From positions 496,001 through 560,000 of the forward strand of contig NZ_JAJVDH010000002.1 in assembly GCF_022758145.1 (NCBI RefSeq): a DNA stretch of 64,000 nucleotides, in the 5' to 3' direction. Origin of the DNA: Pontibacter vulgaris (GTDB lineage: Bacteria; Bacteroidota; Bacteroidia; Cytophagales; Hymenobacteraceae). Position 1 is the stretch's first letter. The number at the start of each line of letters is the position of its first letter. The position numbers were made by a program, and so were the translations under genes. The notes under the pieces were generated by a model. It did no database searches and had not been told where the DNA came from. It saw nothing but the letters and a program-made list of their open reading frames with translations. Positions 9,701-21,335 of this stretch are shown here, in pieces.

Positions 9701-10619
9701 AAGTAACTATGCGGTGCCGGAAGAGGTGAATATGTTCAAGGATCTAATTCTTGAAAACTGGACAAGTGACGAAAAGGCAAATAGCATGCTGGTAGAGCTT
9801 GTTAAAAACTATAACAAGCGCAGAAACATCGTTTCAGCACACTTTAAGCGTGAGCGATTCACACTGGAAGTTGGAGACGAGTTACCAGCAGGTATTGTAC
9901 AGCTTGCTAAAGTATACATCGCTAAAAAGCGTAAGCTGAAAGTTGGTGATAAGATGGCAGGTCGTCACGGTAACAAAGGTGTTGTGGCACGTATCGTTCG
10001 TGAAGAAGATATGCCATTCCTGGAAACAGGTGAACCAATGGATATCGTGCTTAACCCACTGGGTGTACCTTCAAGGATGAACATCGGTCAGATCTACGAA
10101 ACAGTGTTAGGTTGGGCTGGTAAAAAACTTGGTAGAACATACGCTACACCAATATTTGATGGTGCTACAGACGCGCAGGTTCAGGCTGAACTAGCAGAAG
10201 CAGGTCTTCCAAGTTATGGCCGTTCATACTTGTATGATGGTCTGTCAGGTGATCGTTTCGATCAGCCGGTTACAGTAGGTGTTATTTACATGCTGAAACT
10301 TGGTCACTTGGTTGATGATAAAATGCACGCTCGTTCTATCGGACCATACTCTCTGATTACGCAGCAGCCACTTGGTGGTAAAGCCCAGTTTGGTGGTCAG
10401 CGTTTTGGTGAGATGGAGGTGTGGGCGCTTGAGGCATTTGGTGCATCAAACGTACTGCAGGAAATTCTTACAGTTAAATCTGATGACGTGATCGGCCGTG
10501 CGAAAGCTTATGAAGCAATCGTAAAAGGCGATGTGTTGCCAAAACCAAATATCCCGGAATCATTCAACGTATTGATTCACGAGTTAAGAGGTTTGGCTCT
10601 GGAGATCACATTAGAATAA
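6747..10619 (+). CDS. rpoB: DNA-directed RNA polymerase subunit beta
   Basis: Catalytic core subunit of RNA polymerase. 1290 aa, in the normal range. The rifampicin-pocket region reads [20 protein letters not shown] then [15 protein letters not shown], with the usual wild-type Asp, His and Ser, so no common resistance change is seen. Other core motifs include GRHGNKGV and the C-terminal [19 protein letters not shown]. The start codon is TTG at 6747, which gives the family start [16 protein letters not shown]; no ATG fits. rpoC follows after a gap with a strong hairpin. Confidence 0.98.
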   Translation: MAKNKTTDRINFASIKQVIDYPDFLDVQVQSFQDFFQLETPAENRAQEGLFKVFAENFPISDSRENFVLEFIDYHIDPPKYSVDESIDRGLTYSVPLKAKLRLICNDEDNEDFETIEQEVFLGNIPYMTEKGSFVINGAERVIVSQLHRSPGVFFAQSKHTNGTKLYSARIIPFKGSWVEFATDVNNVMYAYIDRKKKFPVTTLLRAIGYGTDKDILDLFGLSEEIPATKANLKNAAGRKLAARVLRTWTEDFVDEDTGEVVSIDRNEVLLERDSEITAEDIDLILDSGVKSIIMHRENVNIADYAIIYNTLQKDNSNSEQEAVEQIYRQLRNTEAPDVETARDIIQKLFFSDKRYDLGEVGRYRINKKLGLDTNWDAKVLTNEDIVLIVKYLIGLINSRAVVDDIDHLSNRRVRTVGEQLYAQFGVGLARMARTIKERMNVRDNEDFKPVDLINARTLSSVINSFFGTNQLSQFMDQTNPLAEVTHKRRVSALGPGGLSRERAGFEVRDVHYTHYGRLCTIETPEGPNIGLISSLCVHARVNHMGFIETPYRKVNEGKVEMDGSVIYLTAEEEDTHHIAQANAIIDDNGNFINDKVKGRFEGDFPVEEPSTYTYMDVAPNQIVSVAASLIPFLEHDDANRALMGSNMQRQAVPLLKAEAPIVGTGLERRGAIDSRALVVAEGEGIIDFVDATKIVVKYDLTEDEKLVSFNAEYVTYNLIKFRRTNQDTCINLTPIVYTGQRVTKGQPLCEGYATNNGELALGRNLQVAFMPWQGYNFEDAIVISEKVVRDDVFTSIHIEEFELEVRETKRGEEELTSEIPNVSEEAVKNLDENGIIRLGAEVKEGDILIGKITPKGETDPTPEEKLLRAIFGDKAGDVKDASLKAPPSLNGVVIDTKLFSRPKKDKNLRAKSKKEVEELKVKYSKDLNAIKNVMVDKLVALLEGKTSQGIKHKFGDEILSKGVKFSRKNIIEALFPEKNPYKDESNYAVPEEVNMFKDLILENWTSDEKANSMLVELVKNYNKRRNIVSAHFKRERFTLEVGDELPAGIVQLAKVYIAKKRKLKVGDKMAGRHGNKGVVARIVREEDMPFLETGEPMDIVLNPLGVPSRMNIGQIYETVLGWAGKKLGRTYATPIFDGATDAQVQAELAEAGLPSYGRSYLYDGLSGDRFDQPVTVGVIYMLKLGHLVDDKMHARSIGPYSLITQQPLGGKAQFGGQRFGEMEVWALEAFGASNVLQEILTVKSDDVIGRAKAYEAIVKGDVLPKPNIPESFNVLIHELRGLALEITLE

Positions 10620-10629
10620 TAAAGTATAA

Positions 10630-10663
10630 GCTAAGCGCTGAGGCAACGTCCGAAGCGCTTAGC
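10630..10663 (+). other. Strong intercistronic hairpin between rpoB and rpoC
   Basis: A perfect 10-bp inverted repeat, GCTAAGCGCT (10630-10639) and AGCGCTTAGC (10654-10663), has a 14-base loop; AAAGT and ACTTT outside it can pair further. No T run follows, so it does not look like a terminator. An mRNA processing or stability element is an inference. Confidence 0.6.
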
Positions 10664-10721
10664 GCACTTTATAGAGAGTAGCTGTAAAGCATATTCATTG
10701 TATCGACATTATTATAATAAT

Positions 10722-13700
10722 ATGGCATTTGCGAAAAATAAAAAGCTAACTCAGGACTTCTCAAAAGTAACGATAAGCTTAGCTTCTCCGGAGTCGATTC
10801 TGGAACGTTCCAATGGGGAGGTAACAAAGCCTGAGACAATTAACTATAGAACCTATAAGCCTGAAATGGGTGGTTTATTCTGCGAAAGAATATTCGGACC
10901 TGTTAAGGACTGGGAATGCCACTGCGGAAAGTATAAGAGAATCAGATATAAAGGCATTATCTGCGACCGTTGCGGTGTAGAGGTGACTGAGAAAAAAGTG
11001 CGTCGCGAGCGCATGGGCCACATCGAACTGGTAGTTCCTGTAGCGCATATCTGGTACTTCAAGTCTCTTCCGAACAAAATTGGTTATCTGTTAGGCTTAC
11101 CAACAAAGAAGCTTGACCAGATTATCTATTACGAAAGATATGTAGTTATTCAACCAGGTATTCTGGCTGAAGACAGTGTAAATACGCTGGACTTCCTGAC
11201 AGAAGATGAGTACCTGGATATGATTGACAAGCTCCCACGCGAGAACCAGATGTTGGACAATAATGATCCAAACAAGTTTATCGCGAAAATGGGTGCTGAA
11301 GCATTGCAAATGCTATTAGAGCGTACGAACCTTGATGACTTGTCATACGAGCTTCGTCATGCTGCCGCTCACGAGACATCGCAGCAGCGTAAGGCTGAAG
11401 CGTTAAAACGTCTTCGTGTAGTAGAAGCATTCCGTGATGCTGCAACTCGTATTGAAAACAGACCAGAGTGGATGATCATCCGCATGGTTCCAGTAATTCC
11501 GCCAGAGCTTCGTCCGCTTGTTCCGTTGGATGGTGGCCGTTTTGCTACTTCTGACTTGAACGACCTTTACAGACGCGTTATCATCCGTAACAACCGTCTG
11601 AAGCGTCTGATCGAGATCAAAGCTCCTGAAGTTATACTTCGTAATGAGAAGCGTATGTTACAGGAAGCGGTTGACTCCCTGTTCGACAACTCACGTAAAG
11701 TGAACGCTGTTCGTGCAGAAGGTAACCGTGCGCTGAAGTCGCTTTCTGATATGCTGAAAGGTAAGCAGGGACGTTTCCGTCAGAACTTACTTGGTAAGCG
11801 TGTTGACTATTCTGGCCGTTCGGTAATTGTGGTTGGTCCTGAATTGAAGCTTCATGAGTGCGGTCTGCCAAAGAATATGGCAGCTGAGCTTTTCAAGCCA
11901 TTCATCATCCGCAAACTGATTGAAAGAGGTATAGTTAAGACTGTAAAGTCTGCTAAGAAAATAGTAGATCGTAAAGACCCTGTAGTTTGGGATATCCTGG
12001 AAAATGTGCTGAAAGGCCATCCGGTACTCCTTAACCGTGCTCCTACACTACACAGATTAGGTATTCAGGCATTCCAGCCAAAACTAATCGAAGGAAAGGC
12101 AATCCAGTTACACCCATTAGTGTGTACTGCATTCAACGCCGACTTTGACGGTGACCAGATGGCGGTGCACGTTCCACTTGGACCTGCAGCTGTACTGGAA
12201 GCCTCAATGCTGATGCTTGCTTCGCACAACATCCTGAACCCTGCTAACGGTGCGCCAATTGCAGTACCTTCTCAGGACATGGTACTTGGTTTATACTATG
12301 TATCAAAAGGAAAGCGTAGCACAGAAAATGAGACCATCGCTGGTGAAGGCATGAGCTTCTACTCTGCAGAAGAAGTAATCATAGCTATTAACGAAGGCCG
12401 TCTTTCTAAACAAGCTTACATTAAAGTAAGAACAACGATTAGAAACGAGCAAGGCGAACTGGAGCTAAAACTCATTGAGACAGTAGCTGGCCGCGTTCTA
12501 TTTAACCAGTTTGTTCCGGAAGAAGTTGGATACATTGATGAGCTGTTAACGAAGAAGAAACTTCAGCAGATCATTTCAAGAGTATTCAAAGAGACAGGTA
12601 TGGCTCGTACCGCTCACTTCCTGGATGATATCAAGACATTAGGATTCCAGTCAGCCTACAAAGGTGGTCTGTCAATGGGCCTTGGTGATATTGTTGTACC
12701 AAAAGAGAAAGATATACTTGTTGAGCAGGCTAAAAAGGATGTAGATGCTGTATGGCAGAACTACTCTATGGGTCTGATCACAGATAACGAGCGTTATAAC
12801 CAGGTTATCGATATCTGGACTCGTATCAATAACCAGATTACTGAAACGTTGATGCGCCGTCTGGAAAATGATGATCAGGGCTTTAACTCGATCTTCATGA
12901 TGATGCACTCTGGTGCACGTGGTTCGAGAGAGCAGATTCGTCAGTTAGGTGGTATGAGAGGTCTGATGGCTAAGCCTCAGAAATCATTGCAAGGTTCAGT
13001 TGGAGAAATTATCGAGAACCCTATCCTTTCTAACTTTAAGGAAGGTCTGGATGTAATCGAGTACTTCATCTCTACACACGGTGCTCGTAAAGGTCTTGCC
13101 GATACAGCCCTTAAAACTGCTGATGCTGGTTACCTGACCCGTCGTCTAGTTGACGTATCACAAGATGTGATCGTGAATGAAGAAGATTGCGGTACATTGC
13201 GTGGTCTTGAAGTAAGTGCACTGAAGGACAATGAGGATATCGTAGAGTCTCTGTCAGAACGTATACTTGGTCGTGTAACAGTACATGATGTATACGACCC
13301 AATCTCAAATGAACTGATTGTAGAATCTGGTTCTGAGGTTACAGAAGAAGTTGCTCGTGCAATTGAAAATACAGCTATTGAGACAGTAGAGATCCGTTCA
13401 GTACTTACTTGTGAGTCTAAGCGTGGTATCTGTGCTAAGTGCTACGGCCGTAACCTGGCAACAGGGTTTATGGTGCAGAAAGGCGAGGCAGTAGGTGTAA
13501 TTGCAGCACAATCAATCGGTGAGCCAGGTACACAGCTGACACTACGTACATTCCACGTGGGTGGTACTGCATCTAACATTGCGGTAGAAGCAACCATTAA
13601 AGCGAAATTTGCTGGTAAAATTGAGTTCGAGGATGTTCGTACAATTGATACGATCAATAACGAAGGCGAACCGGTGAAAGTAGTGATGGGTCGTTCAGGT

Positions 13701-15038
13701 GAGGTGAAAGTTGTAGATCCTGCATCTGGCAAGTTACTCATCAGTAATCACGTTCCTTATGGTTCATTCCTGACAGTAAATGATGGCCAAGCTATAGAGA
13801 AAGGTGATCAGATCTGTAGCTGGGATCCATATAACGCGGTTATACTTTCAGAATTTGATGGTGAGATTGCTTACGAATCGATCATTGAAGGTATTACTTA
13901 CCGTGAAGAATCAGATGAGCAGACAGGTTACCGCGAGAAAGTAATTATCGATACAAAAGATAAGACACAAAACCCGGCTATACTTGTAAATCCTAAGAAC
14001 GGCGAACCAAAAGGTTATAACATACCAGTAGGAGCACACTTGACAGTAGAAAACGGCGAGAAAATTAAAGCAGGTCAAATCCTTGTTAAGATTCCTCGTG
14101 CTATTGGTAAGACACGCGATATTACTGGTGGTCTGCCACGAGTTACCGAATTATTCGAGGCTCGTAACCCATCTAACCCAGCAGTTGTGTCTGAGATTGA
14201 TGGTGTAGTGACTTATGGTAGCGTGAAACGTGGTAACCGTGAAATCTTCATCGAGTCAAAAGACGGTGTGAAGAAGAAATACATGGTTCCGCTTTCTAAG
14301 CACATTCTGGTTCAGGATAATGACTTTATCCGAGCAGGTATGCCGCTTTCAGATGGTGCAATCACTCCTACAGATATACTTAATATTCAGGGCCCAGGTG
14401 CTGTGCAGGAATATCTGGTAAATGAGATACAGGAAGTATACCGCTTGCAAGGTGTGAAAATCAATGATAAGCACATTGAAGTTGTAGTACGCCAGATGAT
14501 GCAGAAAGTAGTTGTGATCGATCCAGGTGATACTAGTTTCTTAGAGCACCAGGTTGTTGATAAAATTACATTCATGGAAGAGAATGATAGAATCATTGAC
14601 ATGAAAGTAGTGGAAGATGCAGGAGACTCAGCTAACATGAAGCCAGGCCAGATTGTTACAGCAAGAAGATTGCGTGACGAGAATTCTAGCTTGAAGCGTC
14701 GTGATCTTAAACTGGTAACAGTACGTGATGCTCAACCATCTGTATCAAGACCAACTCTGCAGGGTATTACTCAAGCATCATTGGGTACACAAAGCTTTAT
14801 CTCTGCAGCATCGTTCCAGGAAACTACTAAAGTACTGAGCGAAGCAGCAATCAAAGGTAAGGCAGATGAACTTCTGGGCTTGAAAGAAAACGTAATTGTA
14901 GGTCACTTGATACCAGCGGGTACAGGTCTGAGAGAATATCAGAAACTGATCGTTGGTAACCAGGAAGAATACGATTCACTTGTAGAGTCTAAAAAGACTT
15001 CAACAAGATCAAAACAGCAGGAGCTGCAGAATAAATAA
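10722..15038 (+). CDS. rpoC: DNA-directed RNA polymerase subunit beta'
   Basis: Catalytic and clamp subunit of RNA polymerase. 1438 aa. The N-terminal zinc site is visible ([20 protein letters not shown]), as are the catalytic Mg-binding [15 protein letters not shown], the trigger-loop region and a second cysteine cluster ([16 protein letters not shown]). ATG 10722 is chosen because it gives [13 protein letters not shown], similar to other Bacteroidota; an in-frame TTG at 10698 adds eight unlikely residues. Co-transcribed with rpoB, and followed after 5 bases by a DUF3467 gene. Confidence 0.98.
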   Translation: MAFAKNKKLTQDFSKVTISLASPESILERSNGEVTKPETINYRTYKPEMGGLFCERIFGPVKDWECHCGKYKRIRYKGIICDRCGVEVTEKKVRRERMGHIELVVPVAHIWYFKSLPNKIGYLLGLPTKKLDQIIYYERYVVIQPGILAEDSVNTLDFLTEDEYLDMIDKLPRENQMLDNNDPNKFIAKMGAEALQMLLERTNLDDLSYELRHAAAHETSQQRKAEALKRLRVVEAFRDAATRIENRPEWMIIRMVPVIPPELRPLVPLDGGRFATSDLNDLYRRVIIRNNRLKRLIEIKAPEVILRNEKRMLQEAVDSLFDNSRKVNAVRAEGNRALKSLSDMLKGKQGRFRQNLLGKRVDYSGRSVIVVGPELKLHECGLPKNMAAELFKPFIIRKLIERGIVKTVKSAKKIVDRKDPVVWDILENVLKGHPVLLNRAPTLHRLGIQAFQPKLIEGKAIQLHPLVCTAFNADFDGDQMAVHVPLGPAAVLEASMLMLASHNILNPANGAPIAVPSQDMVLGLYYVSKGKRSTENETIAGEGMSFYSAEEVIIAINEGRLSKQAYIKVRTTIRNEQGELELKLIETVAGRVLFNQFVPEEVGYIDELLTKKKLQQIISRVFKETGMARTAHFLDDIKTLGFQSAYKGGLSMGLGDIVVPKEKDILVEQAKKDVDAVWQNYSMGLITDNERYNQVIDIWTRINNQITETLMRRLENDDQGFNSIFMMMHSGARGSREQIRQLGGMRGLMAKPQKSLQGSVGEIIENPILSNFKEGLDVIEYFISTHGARKGLADTALKTADAGYLTRRLVDVSQDVIVNEEDCGTLRGLEVSALKDNEDIVESLSERILGRVTVHDVYDPISNELIVESGSEVTEEVARAIENTAIETVEIRSVLTCESKRGICAKCYGRNLATGFMVQKGEAVGVIAAQSIGEPGTQLTLRTFHVGGTASNIAVEATIKAKFAGKIEFEDVRTIDTINNEGEPVKVVMGRSGEVKVVDPASGKLLISNHVPYGSFLTVNDGQAIEKGDQICSWDPYNAVILSEFDGEIAYESIIEGITYREESDEQTGYREKVIIDTKDKTQNPAILVNPKNGEPKGYNIPVGAHLTVENGEKIKAGQILVKIPRAIGKTRDITGGLPRVTELFEARNPSNPAVVSEIDGVVTYGSVKRGNREIFIESKDGVKKKYMVPLSKHILVQDNDFIRAGMPLSDGAITPTDILNIQGPGAVQEYLVNEIQEVYRLQGVKINDKHIEVVVRQMMQKVVVIDPGDTSFLEHQVVDKITFMEENDRIIDMKVVEDAGDSANMKPGQIVTARRLRDENSSLKRRDLKLVTVRDAQPSVSRPTLQGITQASLGTQSFISAASFQETTKVLSEAAIKGKADELLGLKENVIVGHLIPAGTGLREYQKLIVGNQEEYDSLVESKKTSTRSKQQELQNK

Positions 15039-15043
15039 TAAAA

Positions 15044-15355
15044 ATGGCAGAAGATCAGCAAAATCAGATTCAAATAGAACTGTCTGAAGAAATAGCAGAA
15101 GGGCAATATGCAAATCTGGCTATGATAGCACATTCAAGCAGTGAATTTGTGATAGATTTCATAAGATTGATGCCGGGAGTTCCTAAAGCGAAAGTAAAAT
15201 CTAGAGTAGTTATCACACCAGAGCATGCCAAACGTTTATTGGCTGCTCTGGCAGATAACATCAAGAAATACGAAGAAAGCTTTGGAGACATCAAACAGGC
15301 ACAAGAAGCCCCTTCATTTCCGATGAACTTCGGAGGTACAATGGGCGAAGCATAA
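15044..15355 (+). CDS. DUF3467 family protein
   Basis: A 103-aa acidic protein without signal peptide or membrane segment. It resembles the DUF3467 family found next to RNA polymerase genes in Bacteroidota; the function is unknown. Conserved-looking stretches are FVIDFIRLMPGVPKAKVKSR and ITPEHAKRLLAALADNIKKYE. It starts 5 bases after rpoC and precedes the str promoter, so it should be made from the rpoBC message. The placement suggests a role in transcription or its coupling to translation, but that is guilt by association only. Confidence 0.85.
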   Translation: MAEDQQNQIQIELSEEIAEGQYANLAMIAHSSSEFVIDFIRLMPGVPKAKVKSRVVITPEHAKRLLAALADNIKKYEESFGDIKQAQEAPSFPMNFGGTMGEA

Positions 15356-15382
15356 TGTGCTAATAATTAATGAATTAAAATT

Positions 15383-15413
15383 TTGAATTTGCAAAGTGAT
15401 TTTTATACCTTTG
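15383..15413 (+). promoter_or_regulatory. Promoter of the str operon (rpsL-rpsG-fusA-rpsJ)
   Basis: TTTTG (TTG at 15383-15385) is followed after 20 bases by TACCTTTG (15406-15413), an exact TAnnTTTG box, about 47 bases before the rpsL ATG. Confidence 0.75.
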
Positions 15414-15459
15414 CAGACCAAAATTTAGAGTGGAAAAATCTATAATTAACAGATTGTAA

Positions 15460-15873
15460 ATGCCTACTATACAGCAATTAGTAAGAAAGGGAAGAGAGAA
15501 ATTAACGTCAAAATCAAAATCTCCTGCCCTAGATTCATGCCCACAGCGCCGTGGAGTATGTACAAGAGTATATACTACTACACCTAAGAAGCCAAACTCT
15601 GCTATGCGTAAAGTAGCAAGGGTAAGACTTACAAATGGAAAAGAAGTTAACGCTTATATTCCAGGTGAAGGTCACAACTTGCAAGAGCACTCAATTGTGC
15701 TTATCAGAGGTGGTAGAGTAAAAGACCTTCCTGGTGTACGTTATCACATAGTACGTGGTGCTCTGGATACAGCCGGTGTTAATGGCCGTCTTCAGTCACG
15801 TTCTAAGTATGGTGCTAAGAGACCAAAGCCAGGCCAGGCTCCAGCTGCTGCAGGAAAAGGTAAAAAGAAATAA
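15460..15873 (+). CDS. rpsL: 30S ribosomal protein S12
   Basis: Decoding-centre protein. 137 aa, longer than the E. coli protein because of a basic Ala/Gly/Lys tail ([11 protein letters not shown]). The two loops where streptomycin-resistance changes arise, [10 protein letters not shown] and [13 protein letters not shown], keep their wild-type lysines. First gene of the str operon, with its own upstream promoter; rpsG follows after 18 bases. Confidence 0.98.
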   Translation: MPTIQQLVRKGREKLTSKSKSPALDSCPQRRGVCTRVYTTTPKKPNSAMRKVARVRLTNGKEVNAYIPGEGHNLQEHSIVLIRGGRVKDLPGVRYHIVRGALDTAGVNGRLQSRSKYGAKRPKPGQAPAAAGKGKKK

Positions 15874-15891
15874 TTTATATAGTATAATACA

Positions 15892-16359
15892 ATGAGAAAA
15901 GCAAAGCCGAAGAGTAGAATTCTCCTTCCAGATCCAAAATATAAAGAGACATTGGTAACACGTTTTGTTAATTACCTGATGGTAGATGGCAAAAAGAGTG
16001 TTGCTTATGGTATCTTCTATGACGCTGTAGATCTAGTAGAGCAAAGAACAAAAGAAAACGGTCTTGAAACTTTCAAAAAGGCATTGAATAACATCATGCC
16101 AAGTGTGGAAGTTAAGAGCCGTAGAGTTGGAGGAGCTACTTTCCAAGTGCCGACTGAGGTTAGACCTGACCGCAGAGTATCTCTAGGAATCAAATGGATG
16201 ATTTCCTACTCGCGCAAAAGAGGCGAGAAAACAATGAAAGACAAATTAGCAGGTGAGATTATTGCAGCTGCTAAAGGTGAAGGTGCTGCCGTGAAGAAGA
16301 AAGACGATACACACAGAATGGCAGAGGCAAATAAAGCATTCTCACACTTTAGATTCTAA
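15892..16359 (+). CDS. rpsG: 30S ribosomal protein S7
   Basis: Nucleates assembly of the 30S head and contacts the E site. 155 aa, the usual length, with the signature [20 protein letters not shown] around residues 74-93. It is separated from fusA by only two bases, suggesting translational coupling. Confidence 0.98.
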   Translation: MRKAKPKSRILLPDPKYKETLVTRFVNYLMVDGKKSVAYGIFYDAVDLVEQRTKENGLETFKKALNNIMPSVEVKSRRVGGATFQVPTEVRPDRRVSLGIKWMISYSRKRGEKTMKDKLAGEIIAAAKGEGAAVKKKDDTHRMAEANKAFSHFRF

Positions 16360-16361
16360 TA

Positions 16362-18464
16362 ATGGCACGCGATTTAAGATACACAAGAAACATAGGTATT
16401 GCTGCGCACATTGATGCCGGTAAGACTACAACAACAGAGCGTATCCTGTATTATGCAGGTAAATCGCACAAGATTGGTGAAGTGCACGAAGGTGCAGCCA
16501 CCATGGACTGGATGGAGCAGGAGCAGGAGCGTGGTATCACGATCACTTCAGCTGCAACAACAGTTAACTGGAACTATAGAAATAATGATTATCATATAAA
16601 CATTATTGATACTCCGGGCCACGTGGACTTTACGGTAGAAGTAAACCGCTCACTACGTGTACTTGATGGTCTAGTATTCCTATTCAGTGCTGTTGATGGC
16701 GTTGAGCCACAGTCAGAAACTAACTGGCGCCTTGCCGATAACTATAAAGTAGCTCGTATCGGTTTCGTTAATAAAATGGACCGTTCTGGTGCTGATTTCC
16801 TTGCAGTTTGTAAGCAGGTAAAAGAAATGCTTGGCAGTAATGCCGTAGCACTTCAGCTTCCAATTGGTGCAGAAGATAACTTTAAAGGGGTAGTTGACCT
16901 GGTAAACTTTAGAGGTATTCAGTGGAACGAGCATGATAAAGGTATGACCTTCACAGAGGTTCCTATTCCGGATGATATGCTGGAAGAAGCTGAAGAGTAC
17001 AGAGAGAAGTTACTGGAAGCAGTAGCTGATTACGATGAGAGGTTAATGGAGAAATACTTCGATGATCCGGCTTCGATTACTGAAGATGAGATTATCGCAG
17101 CTCTTCGTGCCGCAACTATAGATATGGCAATTGTACCAATGCTTTGTGGTTCTTCTTTCAAGAACAAAGGCGTTCAAACAATGCTTGACTACGTAATGGC
17201 GCTTTGCCCTTCTCCTATGGACAAGGAAAGCATCATTGGTACAAACCCTGATACAGGCGAAGAAGTATCAAGAAAACCAAGCGAAAGCGAGCCATTTGCC
17301 GGATTAGCATTTAAAATTGCAACTGACCCTTATGTAGGTCGCCTATGCTTTGTTCGTGCTTATTCAGGTGTATTAGATTCAGGTTCATACGTATTCAATA
17401 CACGTTCGAATAACAAAGAGCGTATATCACGTATTTTCCAGATGCACGCTAACAAGCAAAACCAAATTGATAAACTTGGTGCTGGTGATATCGGTGCAGT
17501 AGTAGGTTTCAAAGACATCAAAACAGGAGATACACTTTGCGATCAGAATGCAAAGATCGTTCTTGAGTCAATGGAATTCCCTGAGCCAGTAATTGGATAT
17601 GCAATTGAGCCGAAAACTCAGGCTGACTCTGATAAAATGGGTATGGCTATTGCCAAACTTGTTGAAGAAGATCCAACACTTCAGGTGAATACAGACGAGG
17701 AAACTGGTCAGACAATTCTGCGTGGTATGGGAGAGCTTCACTTGGAGATCATCATCGACCGTATGAAGCGTGAGTTCAAGGTTGAACTTAACCAGGGTGC
17801 GCCTCAGGTTGCTTATAAAGAGACTATCACTAAATCTGTAGAACACAGAGAGGTATTTAAAAAGCAGTCAGGTGGTCGTGGTAAATTTGCGGATATCGTG
17901 TTCACAATGGGACCACGTGAAGATGGCAAGCCAGGACTTGAATTTGAAAATGCTATCGTAGGGGGTGTAATTCCAAGAGAATTTATTCCTGCAGTTCAGA
18001 AAGGTTTTGAAGATTCAATGAAGAACGGTATTCTTGCTGGCTTCCCTGTTGATTCAATGAAAGTACGTTTATTCCACGGTTCTTTCCACGATGTTGACTC
18101 TGATTCGCTGTCATTCGAATTAGCTGCACGTCAGGGGTTCAAAGAAGCTGGAAAGCAATGTGCGCCAAAACTTCTTGAGCCAATTATGGCAGTGGACGTA
18201 GTTACTCCAGATGAGTATACTGGTCCGGTAACAGGTGACTTGAACAGAAGAAGAGGTATCATGAAAGGTATGGATACTAAAGGTACATCAACAGTAGTAA
18301 AAGCTGATGTTCCACTTTCAGAACTTTTCGGATACGTGACTGATCTTCGTACAATCACTTCAGGAAGAGCCACTGCTTCACTTACTTTCTCACACTATGA
18401 GCAAGTACCACAGAACTTAGCAGATGGCATTATTGCAAAATTGAAAGGAACTGCAGCTAAATAG
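16362..18464 (+). CDS. fusA: Elongation factor G
   Basis: GTPase that drives ribosomal translocation and, with RRF, ribosome recycling. 700 aa, the normal length. G motifs are [13 protein letters not shown] (G1), DTPGHVDF (G3) and NKMD (G4), with the switch sequence [12 protein letters not shown]. Domains II-V follow, including GMGELHLEI. It sits between rpsG and rpsJ; unlike many proteobacteria, no tuf follows. Confidence 0.98.
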   Translation: MARDLRYTRNIGIAAHIDAGKTTTTERILYYAGKSHKIGEVHEGAATMDWMEQEQERGITITSAATTVNWNYRNNDYHINIIDTPGHVDFTVEVNRSLRVLDGLVFLFSAVDGVEPQSETNWRLADNYKVARIGFVNKMDRSGADFLAVCKQVKEMLGSNAVALQLPIGAEDNFKGVVDLVNFRGIQWNEHDKGMTFTEVPIPDDMLEEAEEYREKLLEAVADYDERLMEKYFDDPASITEDEIIAALRAATIDMAIVPMLCGSSFKNKGVQTMLDYVMALCPSPMDKESIIGTNPDTGEEVSRKPSESEPFAGLAFKIATDPYVGRLCFVRAYSGVLDSGSYVFNTRSNNKERISRIFQMHANKQNQIDKLGAGDIGAVVGFKDIKTGDTLCDQNAKIVLESMEFPEPVIGYAIEPKTQADSDKMGMAIAKLVEEDPTLQVNTDEETGQTILRGMGELHLEIIIDRMKREFKVELNQGAPQVAYKETITKSVEHREVFKKQSGGRGKFADIVFTMGPREDGKPGLEFENAIVGGVIPREFIPAVQKGFEDSMKNGILAGFPVDSMKVRLFHGSFHDVDSDSLSFELAARQGFKEAGKQCAPKLLEPIMAVDVVTPDEYTGPVTGDLNRRRGIMKGMDTKGTSTVVKADVPLSELFGYVTDLRTITSGRATASLTFSHYEQVPQNLADGIIAKLKGTAAK

Positions 18465-18475
18465 TAGTAAAAATA

Positions 18476-18781
18476 ATGAATCAGAAAATCAGAATTAAGC
18501 TAAAGTCTTACGACCATAACCTGGTAGACAAATCTTCTGAGAAGATTGTAAAAGCAGTAAAAGCTACAGGTGCCATCGTAAGCGGACCAATTCCTCTTCC
18601 AACAGAAAAGGATAAATTCACAGTACTACGTTCACCACACGTTAACAAAAAGTCACGTGAGCAGTTTCAGCTTTGCACTTACAAGCGCTTGGTAGATATC
18701 TATTCAACAAGCTCTAAAACAGTAGATGCTTTAATGAAATTAGAACTTCCAAGCGGAGTTGATGTTGAGATCAAAGTTTGA
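18476..18781 (+). CDS. rpsJ: 30S ribosomal protein S10
   Basis: 30S head protein that also serves as NusE in antitermination. 101 aa with the motif [20 protein letters not shown]. Here it ends the str operon and is followed by a strong terminator, so it is transcriptionally separate from the rplC-rplD cluster it heads in many other bacteria. Confidence 0.98.
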   Translation: MNQKIRIKLKSYDHNLVDKSSEKIVKAVKATGAIVSGPIPLPTEKDKFTVLRSPHVNKKSREQFQLCTYKRLVDIYSTSSKTVDALMKLELPSGVDVEIKV

Positions 18782-18796
18782 TAATACAACAGTTAT

Positions 18797-18834
18797 AAAA
18801 AAAGGAGAGCTAAGAAATTAGCTCTCCTTTTTTT
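18797..18834 (+). terminator. Rho-independent terminator after rpsJ
   Basis: A perfect 16-bp stem, an A run plus GGAGAGCTA (18797-18812) against TAGCTCTCC plus a T run (18819-18834), has a 6-base loop. The matching A and T runs would let it work in either direction. Confidence 0.9.
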
Positions 18835-18869
18835 ATAACTACATGATTAATAAATATTTTTGACAAAAC

Positions 18870-18901
18870 TTGTTACGAGAGTTTAAATTTTATTAACTTT
18901 G
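18870..18901 (+). promoter_or_regulatory. Promoter of the rplC (S10-spc-alpha) cluster
   Basis: CTTG (TTG at 18870-18872) is followed after 21 bases by TAACTTTG (18894-18901), an exact TAnnTTTG box, about 60 bases before rplC. It lies just after the rpsJ terminator. Confidence 0.72.
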
Positions 18902-18961
18902 CACTCCCTTAGCGAAAACTATAGGGAAGAAATTGTTATATCCATCTTAAAAAAAAGTTGA

Positions 18962-19579
18962 ATGCCTGGAATTATCGGTAAAAAAATCGGAATGACAAGC
19001 CTCTTCACAGCAGATGGTAAATACACACCAGTTACGCTTATTCAAGCAGGCCCGTGTGTAGTTACTCAGGTGAAGACAGTAGAGACTGACGGCTATGAAG
19101 CTGTACAGCTTGGCTACGGCGACAAGAAGTTAAAAAGAGTAACTAAAGCGGAAGCTGGACATTACAAGAAAGCAAATACTGCTGCTAAGAAAAAAGTAGC
19201 AGAATTTGATGCTGAAGGCACTACACTGAATCTTGGTGATTTAGTAGACGCTAGCCTGTTCGAAGAAGGTGAATTTGTTGATGTTGTTGGTACATCAAAA
19301 GGTAAAGGTTTTCAAGGCGTAGTTAAGCGTCATAACTTTGCCGGTGTGGGTGGTCAGACTCACGGTCAGCACAACAGAGCTAGACACCCTGGTTCTATTG
19401 GTGCTTGTTCTTGGCCTTCAAGAGTGTTCAAAGGAATGCGCATGGCAGGCAGAATGGGTGGTAATAGAGTGAAGGTTCAGAACTTAACTGTAGTACGAGT
19501 TATTGCAGATAAAAACCTTTTAGTAGTTAGTGGCTCTGTACCAGGTGCCAAAAATTCTTACGTGTTAATTGAGAAATAA
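18962..19579 (+). CDS. rplC: 50S ribosomal protein L3
   Basis: Early-assembly protein near the peptidyl-transferase centre. 205 aa with the L3 signature region [20 protein letters not shown] and the loop [20 protein letters not shown]. First gene after the promoter at 18.9 kb; the leader of about 60 bases could carry autoregulation but no structure was identified. Confidence 0.98.
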   Translation: MPGIIGKKIGMTSLFTADGKYTPVTLIQAGPCVVTQVKTVETDGYEAVQLGYGDKKLKRVTKAEAGHYKKANTAAKKKVAEFDAEGTTLNLGDLVDASLFEEGEFVDVVGTSKGKGFQGVVKRHNFAGVGGQTHGQHNRARHPGSIGACSWPSRVFKGMRMAGRMGGNRVKVQNLTVVRVIADKNLLVVSGSVPGAKNSYVLIEK

Positions 19580-19580
19580 A

Positions 19581-20207
19581 ATGGAGCTTTCTGTATTCAA
19601 TATTAAAGGTGAAGATACAGGTAGAAAGGTAACACTTTCTGATGCTGTTTTTGGTGTTGAGCCAAACCAGCATGCAATGTATCTTGACGTGAAGCAGTAC
19701 CTGGCGAATCAGAGACAAGGTACACATAAGTCGAAAGAGCGAAACGAAGTAGCTGGTTCAACTAAGAAGATTAAAAAACAAAAGGGTACAGGTGGTGCTC
19801 GTGCAGGTAGCTTGAAATCTCCTGTGTTTGTTGGTGGTGGTAGAGTATTTGGTCCAAAACCAAGAAACTACAGCTTTAAACTTAACAAAAAGTCTAAGGC
19901 TGCTGCTCGTATCTCTGCACTTTCTCTTCTTGCTCGTGATAGCAAACTGTCTTTGATAGAGTCTTTCAATTTTGATGCTCCAAAGACTAAAGAATTCAAA
20001 TCAATTCTGAGTAATCTAAAAGTTGAAGGCAAGTCAATGTTCATTCTGTCAGATGTTAATCAGAATGTTGTATTGTCTGGTCGCAATTTGCCTAAAGTGA
20101 AGATTGCTACAGCTAATGATATCAATACTTATGATCTTTTAAACACAGATAAAGTTTATCTGGTTGAAGATTCAATTTCAATTATTGAAAACCTCTTAAG
20201 CGCATAA
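19581..20207 (+). CDS. rplD: 50S ribosomal protein L4
   Basis: Exit-tunnel protein; in E. coli it also represses the S10 operon. 208 aa, with the tunnel-loop sequence KKIKKQKGTGGARAGSLKSP. ATG 19581 gives MELSVFNIKGEDTG, one base after the rplC stop; an upstream in-frame start lies inside rplC. Its stop overlaps the rplW start. Confidence 0.97.
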   Translation: MELSVFNIKGEDTGRKVTLSDAVFGVEPNQHAMYLDVKQYLANQRQGTHKSKERNEVAGSTKKIKKQKGTGGARAGSLKSPVFVGGGRVFGPKPRNYSFKLNKKSKAAARISALSLLARDSKLSLIESFNFDAPKTKEFKSILSNLKVEGKSMFILSDVNQNVVLSGRNLPKVKIATANDINTYDLLNTDKVYLVEDSISIIENLLSA

Positions 20208-20497
20208 TGATGAACGTACTGAAAAGACCGCTTGTGACGGAAAAATTTACTGCCATGAATGAGGTTGGTAAATATGCTTTTGAGGTTGAAATCAAAGCTA
20301 ATAAAGTAGAGATCAAAAAAGCAGTTGAGAAACTTTATGGTGTTACAGTTAATAAAGTAGCTACTATGAAGACTATCGGTAAAGTAAAGAGCAAGTACAC
20401 TAAATCAGGTACTGTTTCTGGCCGTACTTCAGCTATCAAGAAAGCAATTGTAACCCTTAAAGAGGGTGAAGTAATAGACTTTTACAGCGGCATATAA
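20207..20497 (+). CDS. rplW: 50S ribosomal protein L23
   Basis: Protein at the tunnel exit; docking site for trigger factor and SRP. 96 aa beginning with the typical VLKRPLVTEKF. Two adjacent ATGs (20207 and 20210) are possible; the first overlaps the rplD stop by one base (TAATG-type junction), suggesting coupled translation. Confidence 0.97.
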   Translation: MMNVLKRPLVTEKFTAMNEVGKYAFEVEIKANKVEIKKAVEKLYGVTVNKVATMKTIGKVKSKYTKSGTVSGRTSAIKKAIVTLKEGEVIDFYSGI

Positions 20498-20507
20498 TTA
20501 AATAAAA

Positions 20508-21335
20508 ATGGCTTTAAAAAAGTTAAGACCAATAACACCAGGTCAAAGATTTAGAGTAGCGCCTGCATTCGATGAGATTACAGCTACTACTCCTGAGAAA
20601 TCTTTGTTGGCGCCGATTAAAAAATCTGGTGGACGCAATAACACAGGTAAAATGACTATGCGCTATATTGGCGGTGGTCATAAGAAGAAGTACAGAATGA
20701 TCGATTTCAAGCGTACAAAGCATGGCATTCCTGCCACGGTGAAGACGATAGAATACGATCCAAACAGAACAGCTCGTATTGCTTTGGTTTACTATGCAGA
20801 TGGTGAAAAAAGCTATATAATTGCTCCTTCTGGGCTTCAGGTTGGTACAGAAATCGTTTCAGGTCCTGGTATCGCACCAGAAGTTGGAAACTGCCTTCCT
20901 TTATCTGATATTCCTCTTGGTACAATAATTCACAACATTGAGTTGCAGCCAGGTAATGGCGCTACATTAGCAAGAAGTGCAGGTTCTTATGCACAGCTTG
21001 TAGCAAGAGAAGGTCGTTATGCAACAATTAAGCTTCCTTCAGGTGAATTAAGAATGGTATTAGTAACATGTTATGCTACTATAGGTACTGTTTCTAACTC
21101 TGATCATATGAATGTTAAGATCGGTAAAGCTGGTCGTAACAGATGGTTAGGTAAACGTCCTCGTGTAAGAGGTGTTGCAATGAACCCGGTTGATCACCCT
21201 ATGGGTGGTGGTGAAGGTAAATCTTCAGGAGGTCAGCCTCGTTCACGCAAAGGTTTATACTCAAAAGGTCTTAAGACTAGAAACAAGAATAAATATTCTG
21301 AAAAGCTTATAGTAAATAGAGGAAAGAAAAAATAA
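20508..21335 (+). CDS. rplB: 50S ribosomal protein L2
   Basis: Essential for subunit joining and close to the peptidyl-transferase centre. 275 aa, the usual length, with the late signature [18 protein letters not shown] carrying the conserved histidine. Its stop is immediately adjacent to the rpsS ATG. Confidence 0.99.
   Translation: MALKKLRPITPGQRFRVAPAFDEITATTPEKSLLAPIKKSGGRNNTGKMTMRYIGGGHKKKYRMIDFKRTKHGIPATVKTIEYDPNRTARIALVYYADGEKSYIIAPSGLQVGTEIVSGPGIAPEVGNCLPLSDIPLGTIIHNIELQPGNGATLARSAGSYAQLVAREGRYATIKLPSGELRMVLVTCYATIGTVSNSDHMNVKIGKAGRNRWLGKRPRVRGVAMNPVDHPMGGGEGKSSGGQPRSRKGLYSKGLKTRNKNKYSEKLIVNRGKKK

Noticed and set aside
10698-10721. Upstream TTG start for rpoC
   Set aside because: It adds eight residues without family support; the ATG at 10722 gives the expected N-terminus.
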